NCBI GenBank assembly: GCA_037039685.1
Contig: JAWNGF010000004.1
Span: 4,588,001 to 4,652,000, forward strand
Direction of reading: 5' to 3'
DNA: 64,000 nt
Origin: Ceratobasidium sp. AG-K
Lineage: Eukaryota > Basidiomycota > Agaricomycetes > Cantharellales > Ceratobasidiaceae
Below, piece after piece: positions 20,806 to 32,869 of this stretch. The translations under genes and the position numbers were made by a program. Position 1 is the stretch's first letter, and each line of letters begins with the position of its first letter. The notes beneath the pieces were generated by a model that was given only the letters and a program-made list of their open reading frames with translations, searched no databases and had not been told where the DNA came from.

Positions 20806-22890
20806 AACCCCTTACGAAGCGCAGCGCACGCTACTCAATCGGAAGCTGAAAGAAGGTGGTATCGACAGGGCAGCATTTAACGTCGACAGTTATCAGGTGA
20901 GTGACCATTTGATCAGCCGATTTGGTGGGTCAGCTGACTACTGCTGATTGCACAGGGAAGCGAAGCGGACTACATTATCACAACAATTACGAAGACAACA
21001 TTCTCGAGTTTCTTGAGCTCCATTAACCAATTGAATGTCCTCATTACGCGATGTCAGAGGGGACTCATTGTACTAACCCAGAAGGATTTCATCCTAAGAA
21101 CAGGTGGCCTACTTCGGGGTCTATGGTGGAGCATGGAGTCACATAACATATGGGCGACGAGCGAGGACGTCAGGAATGGCCGAGTGAATTTGCCGGGTTC
21201 ACCTGCCCCCAACAAGGGTGAGCCAACGGACAAGCAAGTGAGTGAATGTACTATCAAGTTAGTTCTCTTGGTTGAGTTTTCAAATTTCGTAGCCATCAAA
21301 GCGAAACCTGCGTCCCTGAAGCATTCTGGAGAAATATTGTTCCCATAGTTGTACTGAGGTTACCATGTCTTGGATGCGAACTCAGTCGCTTCAGATACAT
21401 TGAAATACATACATATGAGTGTGCTAACGACTTGTCATTCTAACAGCATAAAAGAGTGTGTTATACGAGGACTTGAATAAAGAACTGCCTGAAAAGAGCC
21501 GTAACCAAGTGTTCCAATAGAACCAGGCCGAAGCTAACTCAGTAGATCAAATCGCCAAGCTTTAGTATAAAAATGTGAATGAAGCAGACGAAGAAAGGAG
21601 GAATTATGACTACGAGATTATTACGCCCTGTGAAGCACAGCATGATCTGGTGGCCAAGAAGATAAACGCCCGGCCGCTGAGATTCCAAAGCAGGTTTACA
21701 ATGTCGATGGTTTCCAGGTAAAAGTGCATCGCGTACTACACTAACCTACTTACTCATACGAGTCATGTAAGGAAATGAGGCGGACTACATTGTTATCACT
21801 TTGACCAAGACCAATTTCTCAAGCTTTTCGAGCTCAATCAACCGATGGAAGAAACGGTGCTCTCGATGTATGTAGGATTATGACCGACTTGAATATACAG
21901 TACGCTGGTATACATTTATCATCTTACACTGGTAGGCGAAATCTTGGTTTGCAACGCAAGTGACGTACTCAAGTAAGTGGTATGATTGCGCAGGTTACTC
22001 CGCTTAAATGTACTTCGGATTGTAGAGAACCGTGGTGGACACTGCAGAGGACTCCGTATACGTTATCACTCAAATCCGTACGAGTTACTTTATGCTCAAC
22101 CAGGCACACTTTCAATATCGAGGCGTTGGGAAGGACATGGGTCTTGAGCTCCAAGCAGCGAAATGACATCTATACACAGGGTAGGCCAGTGAAAATGTAA
22201 TTATGCGGGCGGTTACGGTGTCGGGGATTATGCGGCAGCAGAGGTGTATGATGAGATTATCATGAAAAACGGTCAGGAGGTTATAAAATCGCAGTGTAGT
22301 TGTGACTTTTGGCTCTCCGAAGCTAGTCGATTTGTGGTTATGCGCCCGAGAAATCACACCACCGAGTTATTTTTAGAGCTCGAGGAAGCCCAAATCAAAA
22401 ATGAAATGTACAACGTGGACAGTTTCCAAGTGAGTAGCATCCTATTCGTTGCCCTCATACTGGAGCCAATCCCACGGGTGGAGGGGAACGAAGCGGACTA
22501 CATCGTCGCGACCCTTACCAAGACCACTTTCTCAAGCTTCTTGAGATCGATCAACCGTCTCAACGTTCTCTTGACGAGGTGCAAGAAGGGACTTGTCATT
22601 TTGACCCGCAAAGAGTTCGTGTTGAGCACGGGCGGCCTTTTACGTGGACTTTGGTGGAGCATGGAGAAGGAGAATATCTGGGCTTCGGCTGAGGACGTAG
22701 AAAATGGCTGCGTCGATCTACCGCGCGCCGAGGCCCCCAACGAGTATGGGTCGAGTGAAGAGGTGGGTACATGCGTATAGTTTGCTAGTGGAAACGCTAA
22801 ACATTTTCGCAGGAATGAAAGCGGATTGCTGAACATCGAATCGAGGAGTGTTGGCGGTATCATTGAGGAATTGCCTGTGTGAATCCACAA
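20806..22890 (+). pseudogene. SF1 helicase copy A, 3' portion with three RecA2-type modules
   Basis: The region resumes the reading lost at 8962: PYEAQRTLLNRKLKEG (motif IV), VDSYQ-intron-GSEADYI (motif V; copy B has GNEADYI), then SSINQLNVLITRCQRG (motif VI; Arg of the usual NRLNV is Gln). A second, badly decayed module follows at about 21580-21870 (YDYEIITPCEAQHDL, NEADYIVI, SINRW). A third at about 22230-22780 is better preserved (VDSFQ-intron-GNEADYIVATLTKTTFSSF, then INRLNVLLTRCKKG). All three end in related sequence, with GLLRGLWWSME in modules 1 and 3. This is a fossil of a gene whose C-terminal helicase half was tandemly repeated. Confidence 0.82.
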
Positions 22891-23160
22891 ATGATCTCAA
22901 TTTGAATACAAATGAAACTCTTTTCGATTGGTACCAAGTTTGTCTCACGAAACCACAAACGATGCCAAGGATCCACAACCATAACATACGAGATCAAATA
23001 AGTATATTACGAAAAATGATCCACCAGGAACGAATAAACCCCGATAAGTAGTGTGTATGAACATCGCCTATATAAAATACATGCTATCAGATGGGGGAGA
23101 ACCAAATGAGAATAGTGACAGAACAAAAAAGCACTCGAAATATTTCAGTTCAGACCGCCC

Positions 23161-26100
23161 CTATCGCCATGCCTGTGGTCGTGGAGGAGGTACTTGGGGC
23201 TCGGGTTTGGGTGGAGGCGGTGGGGTTTGGCTGGGTTGAGCGCCTGGGCTTGCAGAGTTCGCCTGGGCTTGAGCTTGTTGCTGAGCCAACGCCTGCGCAG
23301 CCGCAGCTTGCTCGTGTCGTTGCCAGACCAACTCTGCCCAAAGAGGATGGGGTGGGATGTTTCCAACCAAGACACGAAGGATACGCAGCCTAAATATGCA
23401 ATTGATAGCTGTGCTCCATAGCCGTCGCTGAGACTCACCATTCGGCCTTTTCCTCGGGTGTATCAGCGTAGAACGCAATATCATCGTCCTTGCCAAATAG
23501 TAACCGGAAGCAGCGCTTGTCTACAAAGAACGCATCCGATTTGTCACTCTGACGTCGACCAGGAACCGCACCAGCAGGCAAAGGTTGTTGATCATCCTCG
23601 ACAGCCAGAGCCCGCTGGAGATTGATGGTAGCCATGGCTTTGCCGGTCAAGTCATTATAGGCAACTAGGTTGGAACCGATGATCCTAAACTGCCTTCGTC
23701 GCCAGGTCTAGCGATATGGTTAGAGTATATTCCAAGAATAAATGGCTAAGGCTTACCAAGATGTCACCGCCATTCTGGGTCAAGATCCCCTGGTAATAGA
23801 TCTTCTTGTGCCACGCAACAGCGCTTAACCCTCGATGGCATTCCTCCAACGGCTGTAGACGCGTCTCGGGAGGAACACCAGGCAACGGAGGTAGCCTAAA
23901 GATGTGCAGAACCAACTCGCCGATCGGTCGCTGAGACATGTGACCAGACATCATCGAGCTGGGTATCCCGCCGGCCCCACCACGAACCGAATCTTCAGAC
24001 CATTCGCCAATCAAGGGATAACTCGTCTCGAACAGTCGGGTGTCGCATCGTTGGACGATATCCCTAAAGTTGATGTAGGCTCGCCCGATGGCTCCATCGG
24101 CCTTCATGTACCGCACCAGATGATCCTCGGTGACGGGGTCAGGTCGACGCAACAGAGCACGCTTGGGCTGCTTTTTAGGCGTGCTGCTGAAAAAGCTACG
24201 GAAGCCGCCTTGTTTGGGGGGTGGAGCAGGCATGAATTGCTGGGGAGGGGGAGCGGCCATACGTCGGATCTGGTTGACGATATGCTCGTCTTTGCGGACT
24301 TTGATCCTGAGGGGAAACGCGAGTTTGCCGTGTTCGATTCTACGAAATTATTAGCTTGGACCAAAATGATCCAAACAGACTCTCACAGCTCGAACTCTTG
24401 ATCAATCATCGCGTTGGGCTCGAGTCGGCATTCGGGAGTCGTGACGAAATGAATTCCGTTATTGAGCGTGCAGGTGAAGTACGTCGGGTGCTGGGGTATT
24501 GGCACACAAAGCTTTTGCAAGCATTGAACTAGAAACCGGCATTAGTAGAATTCCAAAAGAATATCGGTTCGCCCTACCTTTGACAAAGACCTTGCCATGA
24601 GCCTTGGTCGTGCCAGCTTGAGCCCGAATTTCCTGAATCTCTTTCGCGTACTCGTTCTGTCACAATATGAGCACCACCAATCCAGGACCCCATTTTGACT
24701 CACCATATCCGAAGGCCGACGCACAGTTCGCCATGCCTTTCCGTTATCAACATCACCAGCACGACGATGGTGGGCAACCTTGTCATCAGCATGAATCGTG
24801 CGATTCGGCTCGCGCAAATGATACGTTCGCCCCTGCGCGCCGATTAGCCTCGCTTACCACCATCGACCAGCCACTCACCTCGTCCTGATCATGAATCTTC
24901 CGAATCTGCTCGTTAAACGAATCCTCCAGCGCGAGTTCCTCGTTGTCCACAGGGACATCCAACAAATCAAGCTTGTCACCAATCACCTACAACCAATCAG
25001 CTCAATCCCAGTAGAAACCAAGCAACTCACTACCGCCTCGCTAACACTCTTGCTCCGCCTCCTCGCCGTACGACTAGGCCCACCCCGTAGCTCGCGGCGC
25101 TTTTGGAGAATCATCTCCTCGTGCGCCTTGATTCTTTCCTTTCCGCTCATCTCGGGTTTGGAAGACGTGCTCGTGACGCTCATGTACGACGTCGGGCGCT
25201 CGTTCATGATGTTGCTCGCCCGCCCGGGGTCGAGCACGCTCAGTCGTTTGGGCTCGTATGTGCTCGAGCGCTGGCTGCTCGTTTCGTACATGCTCGATCG
25301 TTGGCTGGGTGATTGGTATGCACTCGATCGGCGGCCGGGTTCGAGTGCGCGGGGTGTGGGGATGAGCGATCGTCCGATGGGAGGGGTGATCGCTTCTTCG
25401 ATTTCGGTCTTGGTCTCGCCAGGCGATGCGACCGAGTCGGTAGCAGATTGCATCGGCGCGCGGGGAAGCACGACCCGCACGGGCTCGCGTCGGGGTTCGG
25501 GCTCTGGTTCGGTTTCCTCTTCTTCTTCTTCCTCTTCAATCTGCTTTCGATAGGGAAGGGACGAATGCGACTCGTCGGCGGGGTTGAATCCCATACTGCT
25601 TCCCTCGCCAGAAAGGTCTGCAAATCCTCGAGCCACACCCGCCATCAATCGCTCAATCTCGATCCTGGAGCCACTCATACGGGGACCTACAAATCGTCAG
25701 CTACATCCTAGCAAAATAACATAGGACCCACCATTGATGGACCGACCTTCTGGAACCGGACTCTCGGACTCGCATGTCCTGTTGGTGTAAGACTATCCCC
25801 AGTCCTTCGATCCATCAACTTGCGCAGCACATCGTCCCTTGAAATCCTCGGCGACCGACCGCTCACGCTCCCGCCCGTAAACTGGGGTCCCATAAGACGT
25901 CCGCTAAGGTTGGGCGAAGAATGACGCGTCTCGAGGGTCGGAGCGAGGTGACGGGGCGTATACGCACGCGAATCGAGATGGGCCGAGTGAAGCACATTGA
26001 GGCTGGCTGGTTCGTCGCGAGTGGATCGCCGTGGACTGTCCTCTTCGAAGTGAGTGGTATCCCCCAGGTCGACAGACACCTCCTCGCTCTTGATCACGAC

Positions 26101-26700
26101 CTCGTCCAACCCAGACAAGATCTTGCCGCCCACGAGTTCGGAATCCTCCTCTTCCTCTTCGATCCGTCCGTGATCGCCCAATCCGCTGCTGCTCCCGAAC
26201 CCAATCCGACTCGCACCCATCCCGCTCCGGCTGATGATGCTGTCAAACGAGACGAGGCTGGCGAATGACATGCCGTTGGCCATGGATACGTCGGCGACGC
26301 CTGGATCTGGCGAGCGCTCGTCGTAGATTTGGACTGCGCCGTGTCCAGAGTGGTGAACCGCGACGCCTTGGTCGATCGAGGCTGCACAATGATCAGTGAT
26401 GGATTTCATCAAAGGGCTGCTTGAAGACTCACCATCTCCCTCGTGCCCTTCGCGCGAATACACGCTCTCGACCATCCCGTTCCCAGAATGATGGACAACA
26501 ACTCCAGCACGCCCTCCGGTATGATGCACGACAACCGCCGAACCAGAATGCTGAACAACGACCTCGGCCATCGACCTTGAATCTTCCTCGGCTTCCAATC
26601 GCCGATCCTCTTCAATACGAGCACGTTCCTCCTCTTCCCGACGCACCCGCTCTCCAGCCTTCATCGCCCACTCCTCCCACAGAGCTTCCGCAGAATCCAC
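23161..26700 (-). pseudogene. BUD4-like (anillin/PH) gene copy A, 5'-truncated
   Basis: Collinear with the 3' part of the complete gene at 42355-48025. It keeps the Arg/Ser-rich middle, the conserved C-terminal region and the PH domain, and the frames look open through all exons. It lacks the first about 650 codons; homology stops near 26700. It also lacks a 147-bp stretch encoding 49 residues of a charged coiled coil, between two copies of CTTCCCGACGC (one remains at 26634-26644). With no visible promoter or start it is probably not a functional Bud4. Confidence 0.85.
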
Positions 26701-28538
26701 GGCCCTTGGGAAGTTGCGACATGGGGGATGACGATAACGCGGATGAGAGCGAGGATCACAACCCTGTCTGGGCGCTTCGAATGCGAAGAACCGGGTTCAG
26801 GGTCTCTTCCGCATTGGCTCCGATCGCGAGTTCGATCATCACCTAAGCACATTATCTCCCACGAGTTGGGCCGATCGTTGAACACTGCCACGAACCTCCT
26901 GTGCGCTCCGTAGTACGGAGTTGGTGATACCATTTGCGTCGATTGCGTACGCCGTTGTTCGGGGTAAGTTGGACCCGCGTTGGGCATGGCGCTCTTGTGA
27001 ATGCTGAACTTGAGTTGTGTAGCACAGGATCTGCTCGCCGGGAAAACCGGGGTACTGCTCGCCATCGTCTACACTGTGGGATTGGAACCATGCACCGGGA
27101 CTCAGATCACAACGTCGCGATACATGCCGAGCCCATCACCGGCTGGACCAAAAGAAGTGAATAGGGAGGATTGCTCCTCAGCTCGACCGGGGCGGGTTCT
27201 TTACCTATCCTCGTGTTCCAGCAAACTCTCCTAAGCCCCGATGGTGTTTCCACAACTACGATATCCAGGAATCGAGCGCTTACCGTTCGCGTGGTCGACC
27301 CGTGAGTATTGAACCCGGGCATACTTCGCTCACGCCCTGTGTCACGAACTTACAAGACCTGGTATCACAGAACCGTCAATATACGAGCTTGTCCAACATT
27401 TTGTCGGCCCCTTCCGCCTCTCATACGATCGGTACTTAACCCTCTGCTCCATGGATCCAAAGGGTGGCTGATTCCTCCCCATTCGAGCCCTTAGGTGGCG
27501 GTCCCGTCGGCGTCTCGCGGTACTTCCACTCCCCTGAAGGCGCATCCATTCCCACGTGGTCGACATGAGCGCCGACCGATAGATAGACGTCAAGTAAGTG
27601 ACTCACTTGATCCGAAGAAGTCTCCATCAACTGATTTAACCCCGTATTCGCCGACACTGTCGGTCAGGGTGCTTCTCACCGACATACCCGCCCCACTTGC
27701 GATATAGACCTACCCGGCGGCACACACCAAGTCTGTCGTAAATCCCATATCCCGTCCTCGACACACGATCGCCCCCTCTCCTTCTGATTGCGCATGACCG
27801 CGCAAGTGAGACGGCCTGCCCACGGTGATCAGAGCTACACATTGGCCGCACAAGGTCCTGTGGGCCCGCTCCCAGTCAACCGCGGCACACTCCGCCCTGT
27901 TGACCTGACGTGAACCGTCGGCGGAGTAATTGCCCCGCATAATACGCCACACGACCCCGTCCTCACTTGGCGTCTCTAACTTGAGTGTACAGGGTTCAAG
28001 GACCACCACGCAGTGGCTGTGTTTCCCGCGTGTGCGGTATCACGACAAGCACAAGGGACCCGATGATTGACGAGGAGATTGGGTGTTTCATACGCTTCAC
28101 GGAGCCGGGGAAGTTGTGACAATCGCACTGGGTAACGTAGCGAATGGGTTGGATGGGGATCGAGCCAAGGATTAGAGTTCTCTCGGAGTTGTGGCTTTGT
28201 TTGGATTAGGTGTAATTATATCGTTGCCCCCGGTTTGGTTGGTCGGAGCCGTGACAGGGCCATCAAAATGGAGCTAAATGATTGACACTCGTTTTAGCCA
28301 TGGATGTGATTGATATCGGATGTGATTGATATCTTGGTGATAGCGAACAGAGTCAGCCGAGGTTAGATGAGCCCGCAACATGCCTCCCACTTTGGGTAAA
28401 TAAATATGATATTTGCGTCCAGCAGCATATACAAACACACATGTTCTCATAACTCCACCAGGGGTAAACTACTCATTTCACACATCAAACAACATCCTGT
28501 GCACCAAGCAACTTCAGAGCGAGCAGGTCAGAGTCAAC
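26700..28538. other. Unassigned stretch between duplicate A and the TPR-CHAT gene
   Basis: No recognisable gene. Several short minus-strand frames (27710-28009, about 27600-27700 and 27436-27657) have coding-like composition and could be exons of one decayed or unknown gene, for example the segment LSVGAHVDHVGMDAPSGEWK and a 99-residue frame with two nearby cysteines in HRTLCGQC. I do not recognise the family. The interval 28080-28530 shows nothing clear. Confidence 0.3.
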
Positions 28539-31500
28539 TTAGCACCCAATATGTATGAACGGTGCCCATCGCGCTATGTCCTCCTTTCCCACTTTTTCCC
28601 GTAACTGGGCTAAGGCTTGATGCAACGCCCTCGCTGACCTTGTATGATCCATCTTTCCGTCCTTCAGCAGCTCCGCATATACTAGATCGGCTACTTCCGG
28701 CCCATCTTCGTCAGCTATACTCCACATTGTGCCAATCACACTCGGATATCCTGCCATCAGCATCCCTGCAGCGAGGTGCACGGCCTCATCTGGCATGTTC
28801 TTGTCCCCTGTGGCAGTTTGGCAAGCTGAGAGAAACGCAGGGCCCTTGTTCGTGAACGACCGCTTGGTGATGGCTGCGAGCGTGAGGTTGCCGTCGTGAA
28901 GGTGAAAGGCACTCTTCATGGGATCATATATATCCTGGCTACCATGACATGCCATGTGAACCCAGCTGAACTGGTCCATCGCGTCCAGCACTTGTTCAAC
29001 AGTCGCTTCGTCATCCTCAAGTTGGAGATAATACTCGGAGCAAGCGTGCTCATGGATAACAGCGAGCTCTTTTGTAATGCATGGTAGACTGTTCAAGCGG
29101 GGTGTATTCTCTTGACCTACAGCGAGTATTCCGCAGGTAGAGCTCAAGTCGGATGACTGGCTCGAGATCAAAGCGCTGAGGGTCGGGGTATACGACGAGA
29201 TCACCAAGTCGAATGTGCTGGGCTGTGAGAGGTCGCGGCTAGGACGAGCCGCGTGGAGTGGAAGAAATGAGAGCAGACCCGATGTACACCAAGTGATGTG
29301 AGGTAGCTGATCAGCTGGCAATTCGCGCTGTGTAGCCGAAGATGAGGTAAGTCCCTGGCGGATGATCTGCATGTTATACGTACCGTGTATCCAAGAAAGC
29401 CAAGCACTGGCCCCACCACGCCGGACCATAGGCTCTCTAGTGAGCTCTGGAGGGATCCCAGCGGGTTTAGCCGAGGTCCGGGTCTTCGGTCCCGCACCTG
29501 ATCAAACACATTGTGGCGAGCTGAGATTGCTTGTTCGGAAGAGAAGTGTGGGAGGGCAACATGGGAGATAGTGTCATTGTTAGGATGAAGTATCAACGCA
29601 TCACAACGAGACCCATGCAAGTTGATGACTGCAATGGGGTGAGCTTTGGCAGCACTCAGCAGCCGAACCGCCATCGGAGGACGCAAGAAATCTTCGAATC
29701 CTGGCATCGATCGAACCTTCTCCAGGAGGCTATCCCACTCGAGAGCCAGCTGTATGTGTGTGCTAGCTTCCTGGCCCAAGTCAAGTTCAATTGTCACAGG
29801 AATTAAGGACGGAGATGATCGGGATCCTGCATGCTCGAGCTGGCTACCAATACTGACAAGGTCTTCGGCGAGCTTTGAGTCGTAACGGGAAAGGCGTTCG
29901 AAAGGCGTGCGAAGTTGAGCGATCTGACCCCAAACAATGGACCGACCTGCTTCCAGCCACTCAAGAGCTCGGTCGTACGCACCAGTGGAAATTGCGTGTG
30001 ATGCAGCTTCAGTGGCAAAGCTGCTTACATCTGCAACGAGCTCATAACGGCGAGTAATGGTGGTGCCAATCCAGATGAGCTGTGGGATGAGAGACATAGC
30101 CTGCTGATATGCAGGCAGAGGAGAGGGCATGGCGTCGTAGGAGGAGAGTTTAGCCCATCGTTGGCACGCGTTGAATCGAACGGACGGAGGCCCTGTGAGT
30201 GAATGTGAAGCTGTGTTGAACGATGAAGCGGCAGACTGCAGGTCTAAAGACTGGTTGAGAAGCCTGAATCGAGTCTGGTATGAGTTACCGAGGTTGTTGA
30301 GATATCCTGGCTTGTCTGGATGGCCATCAGGAGTGAGCGAAACGGCCTGTGCTTGGGACTCGATGGCTTTGTTCAGGTCCGGGAGCTCGCCCAGACGCCC
30401 GAATCGAGTCTGGTATGAAACTCCGAGGTTGTTGAGTGTTGCTGGCTTGTGTGGATGGCCATGAGGAGTGAGCGAAACGGCCTGTGCTTGGGACTCGATG
30501 GCTTTGTTCAGGTCGGGGAGCTCGCCCAGACGCCCGAATCGAGTCTGGTATGAGTTACCGAGGTTGTTGAGTCTTCCTGGCTTGTCTGGATGGTCATCAG
30601 GAGTGAGCGAAACGGCCTGTGCTTGGGACTCGATGGCTTTGTTCAGGTCCGGGAGCTCGCCCAGACGCCCGAATCGAGTCTCGTATGAGTTACCGAGGTT
30701 GTTGAGTCTTCCTGGCTTGTGCGGATGGCCATCAGGAGTGAGCGAAACGGCCTGTGCTTGGGACTCGATGGCTTTGTTCAGGTCGGGGAGCTCGCCCAGA
30801 CGCCCGAATCGAGTCTGGTATGAGTTACCGAGGTTGTTGAGTCTTCCTGGCTTGTCTGGATGGCCATCAGGAGTGAGCGAAACGGCCTGTGCTTTGGACT
30901 CGATGGCTTTGTTCAGGTCGGGGAGCTCGCCCAGACGCCCGAATCGAGTCTCGTATGAGTTACCGAGGTTGTTGAGTCTTCCTGGCTTGTCTGGATGGCC
31001 ATCAGGAGTGAGCAAAACGGCCTGTGCTTTGGACTCGATGGCTTTGTTCAGGTCGGGGAGCTCGCCCAGACGCCCGAATCGAGTCTGGTATGAAACTCCG
31101 AGGTTGTTGAGATATCCTGGCTTGTCTGGATGGCCATCAGGAGTGAGCGAAACGGCCTGTGCTTGGGACTCGATGGCTTTGTTCAGGTCGGGGAGCTCGC
31201 CCAGACGCCCGAATCGAGTCTGGTATGAGTTACCGAGGTTGTTGAGTCTTCCTGGCTTGTCTGGATGGCCATGAGGAGTGAGCAAAACGGCCTGTGCTTT
31301 GGACTCGATGGCTTTGTTCAGGTCCGGGAGCTCGCCCAGACGCCCGAATCGAGTCTGGTATGAAACTCCGAGATTGTTGAGTGTTGCTGGCTTGTCTGGA
31401 TGGCCATCAGGAGTGAGCGAAACGGCCTGTGCTTGGGACTCGATGGCTTTGTTCAGGTCCGGGAGCTCGCCCAGACGCCCGAATCGAGTCTGGTATGAGT

Positions 31501-32731
31501 TACCGAGGTTGTTGAGATATCCTGGCTTGTCTGGATGGCCATCAGGAGTGAGCGAAACGGCCTGTGCTTGGGACTCGATGGCTTTGTTCAGGTCCGGGAG
31601 CTCGCCCAGACGCCCGAATCGAGTCTGGTATGAAACTCCGAGGTTGTTGAGATATCCTGGCTTGTCTGGATGGCCATCAGGAGTGAGCGAAACGGCCTGT
31701 GCTTGGGACTCGATGGCTTTGTTCAGGTCGGGGAGCTCGCCCAGACGCCCGAATCGAGTCTGGTATGAGTTACCGAGGTTGTTGAGTCTTCCTGGCTTGT
31801 CTGGATGGCCATGAGGAGTGAGCAAAACGGCCTGTGCTTTGGACTCGATGGCTTTGTTCAGGTCCGGGAGCTCGCCCAGACGCCCGAATCGAGTCTGGTA
31901 TGAAACTCCGAGATTGTTGAGTGTTGCTGGCTTGTCTGGATGGCCATCAGGAGTGAGCGAAACGGCCTGTGCTTGGGACTCGATGGCTTTGTTCAGGTCC
32001 GGGAGCTCGCCCAGACGCCCGAATCGAGTCTCGTATGAGTTACCGAGGTTGTTGAGTCTTCCTGGCTTGTCTAGGTGGCCATCAGGAGTGAGCGAAACGG
32101 CCTGTGCTTGGGACTCGATGGCTTTGTTCAGGTCCGGGAGCTCGCCCAGACGCCTGAATCGAGTCTGGTATGAAACTCCGAGGTTGTTGAGTGTTGCTGG
32201 CTTGTCTGGATGGCCATCAGGAGTGAGCGAAACCGCCTGTGCTTTGGACTCGACGGCTTTGTTCAGGTCCGGGAGCTCGCCCAGACGCCCGAATCGAGTC
32301 TGGTATGAAACTCCGAGATTGTTGAGTGTTGCTGGCTTGTCTGGATGGCCATCAGGAGTGAGCGAAACGGCCTGTGCTTGGAACTCGATGGCTTTGTTCA
32401 GGTCCGGGAGCTCGCCCAGACGCCCGAATTGAGTCTGGTATGAGTTACCGAGGTTGTTGAGATATCCTGGCTTGTCTGGATGGCCATCAGGAGTGAGCGA
32501 AACGGCCTGTGCAAGGGACTCGATGGCATTGCTCAAGTCGCAAATCCGACCCAGACGTCCAAATCGAGACTCATATGCACACCCGAGATTGTTGAGTAGA
32601 CCCCACCATTCGGTCTGGGAACCGCGTAATAGGGCAACAGCTACCCCCCAATACTCGATCGCCTCGTCAATATCTTCAATGGCCCCTGTGCGCTCGAATC
32701 GCTGGTACGCCGATACTCCCAAGGTCGACAA
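28539..32731 (-). CDS. TPR-CHAT protein (caspase-like peptidase domain behind a TPR array)
   Basis: Two long exons, 32731-29384 and 29327-28539, are joined by a 56-bp GT-AG intron. The N-terminal half is about 17 tandem 45-residue TPR-like units (GHPDKPGYLNNLGNSYQ... LGELPDLNKAIESQAQAV). A linker of about 240 residues follows, then a CHAT domain with the expected His in WVHMACHGSQD and Cys in FLSACQTATGD, so a cysteine protease activity is likely. The true start may be further upstream: a frame beginning MSQTDLPRQMKGLAGEALL at 33166 looks like a first exon, but I could not join it cleanly. CHAT enzymes with TPR partners are known from bacterial defence and are abundant in agaricomycetes. A role in self/non-self or stress-triggered proteolysis is inference. 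Confidence 0.85.
30280..32520 (-). repeat. 135-bp tandem repeat array within the TPR region
   Basis: About 17 units of exactly 135 bp, nearly identical at DNA level including silent positions. Variation is concentrated at a few codons: the pair after DKP (GY, GR or AT), N/V before SYQ, Q/E before TRF, Q/K after ES, and S/L plus D/H near the unit end. A higher-order period of 540 bp is visible: the block starting at 31261 recurs at 31801 almost unchanged for about 250 bp. This implies recent unequal exchange or gene conversion. Confidence 0.93.
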
Positions 32732-32869
32732 CTCCTGGGCCTGGTCTTGGTCTTCATATGGTGATCTGGAGGCCAGTTCCCCCTGTTAGTCATATCCGAG
32801 CAGTGTTCTGCCCCTGCTGGCGCTGTGTTCTTGAGACGAACATACCTCATCTCCATCAGATTATTCACT

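Larger units (their letters stand above)
6303..26700. repeat. Segmental duplicate A (helicase 3' part plus BUD4-like 3' part)
   Basis: Apart from insertions, this block is collinear and in the same orientation as 35893-46050, with high nucleotide identity by eye in exons, introns and intergenic sequence. The left edge is the copia LTR. The right edge is near 26700, where the BUD4 reading frame loses homology after GWEER/LWEEW. Duplicate A contains the CACTA element and lacks the foldback element; duplicate B is the reverse. Confidence 0.9.

Noticed and set aside
30468..32432. Long plus-strand ORFs (up to 268 residues, repeated SETACAWDSMALFRSG) across 30.2-32.4 kb
   Set aside because: They are the antisense reading of the TPR array. 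A repeat unit divisible by three keeps the opposite strand open; the minus strand carries the TPR-CHAT protein with its catalytic motifs.
30280..32520. Regular repeat array as a possible CRISPR
   Set aside because: Units are 135 bp, coding, with no unique spacers, in a fungal genome.
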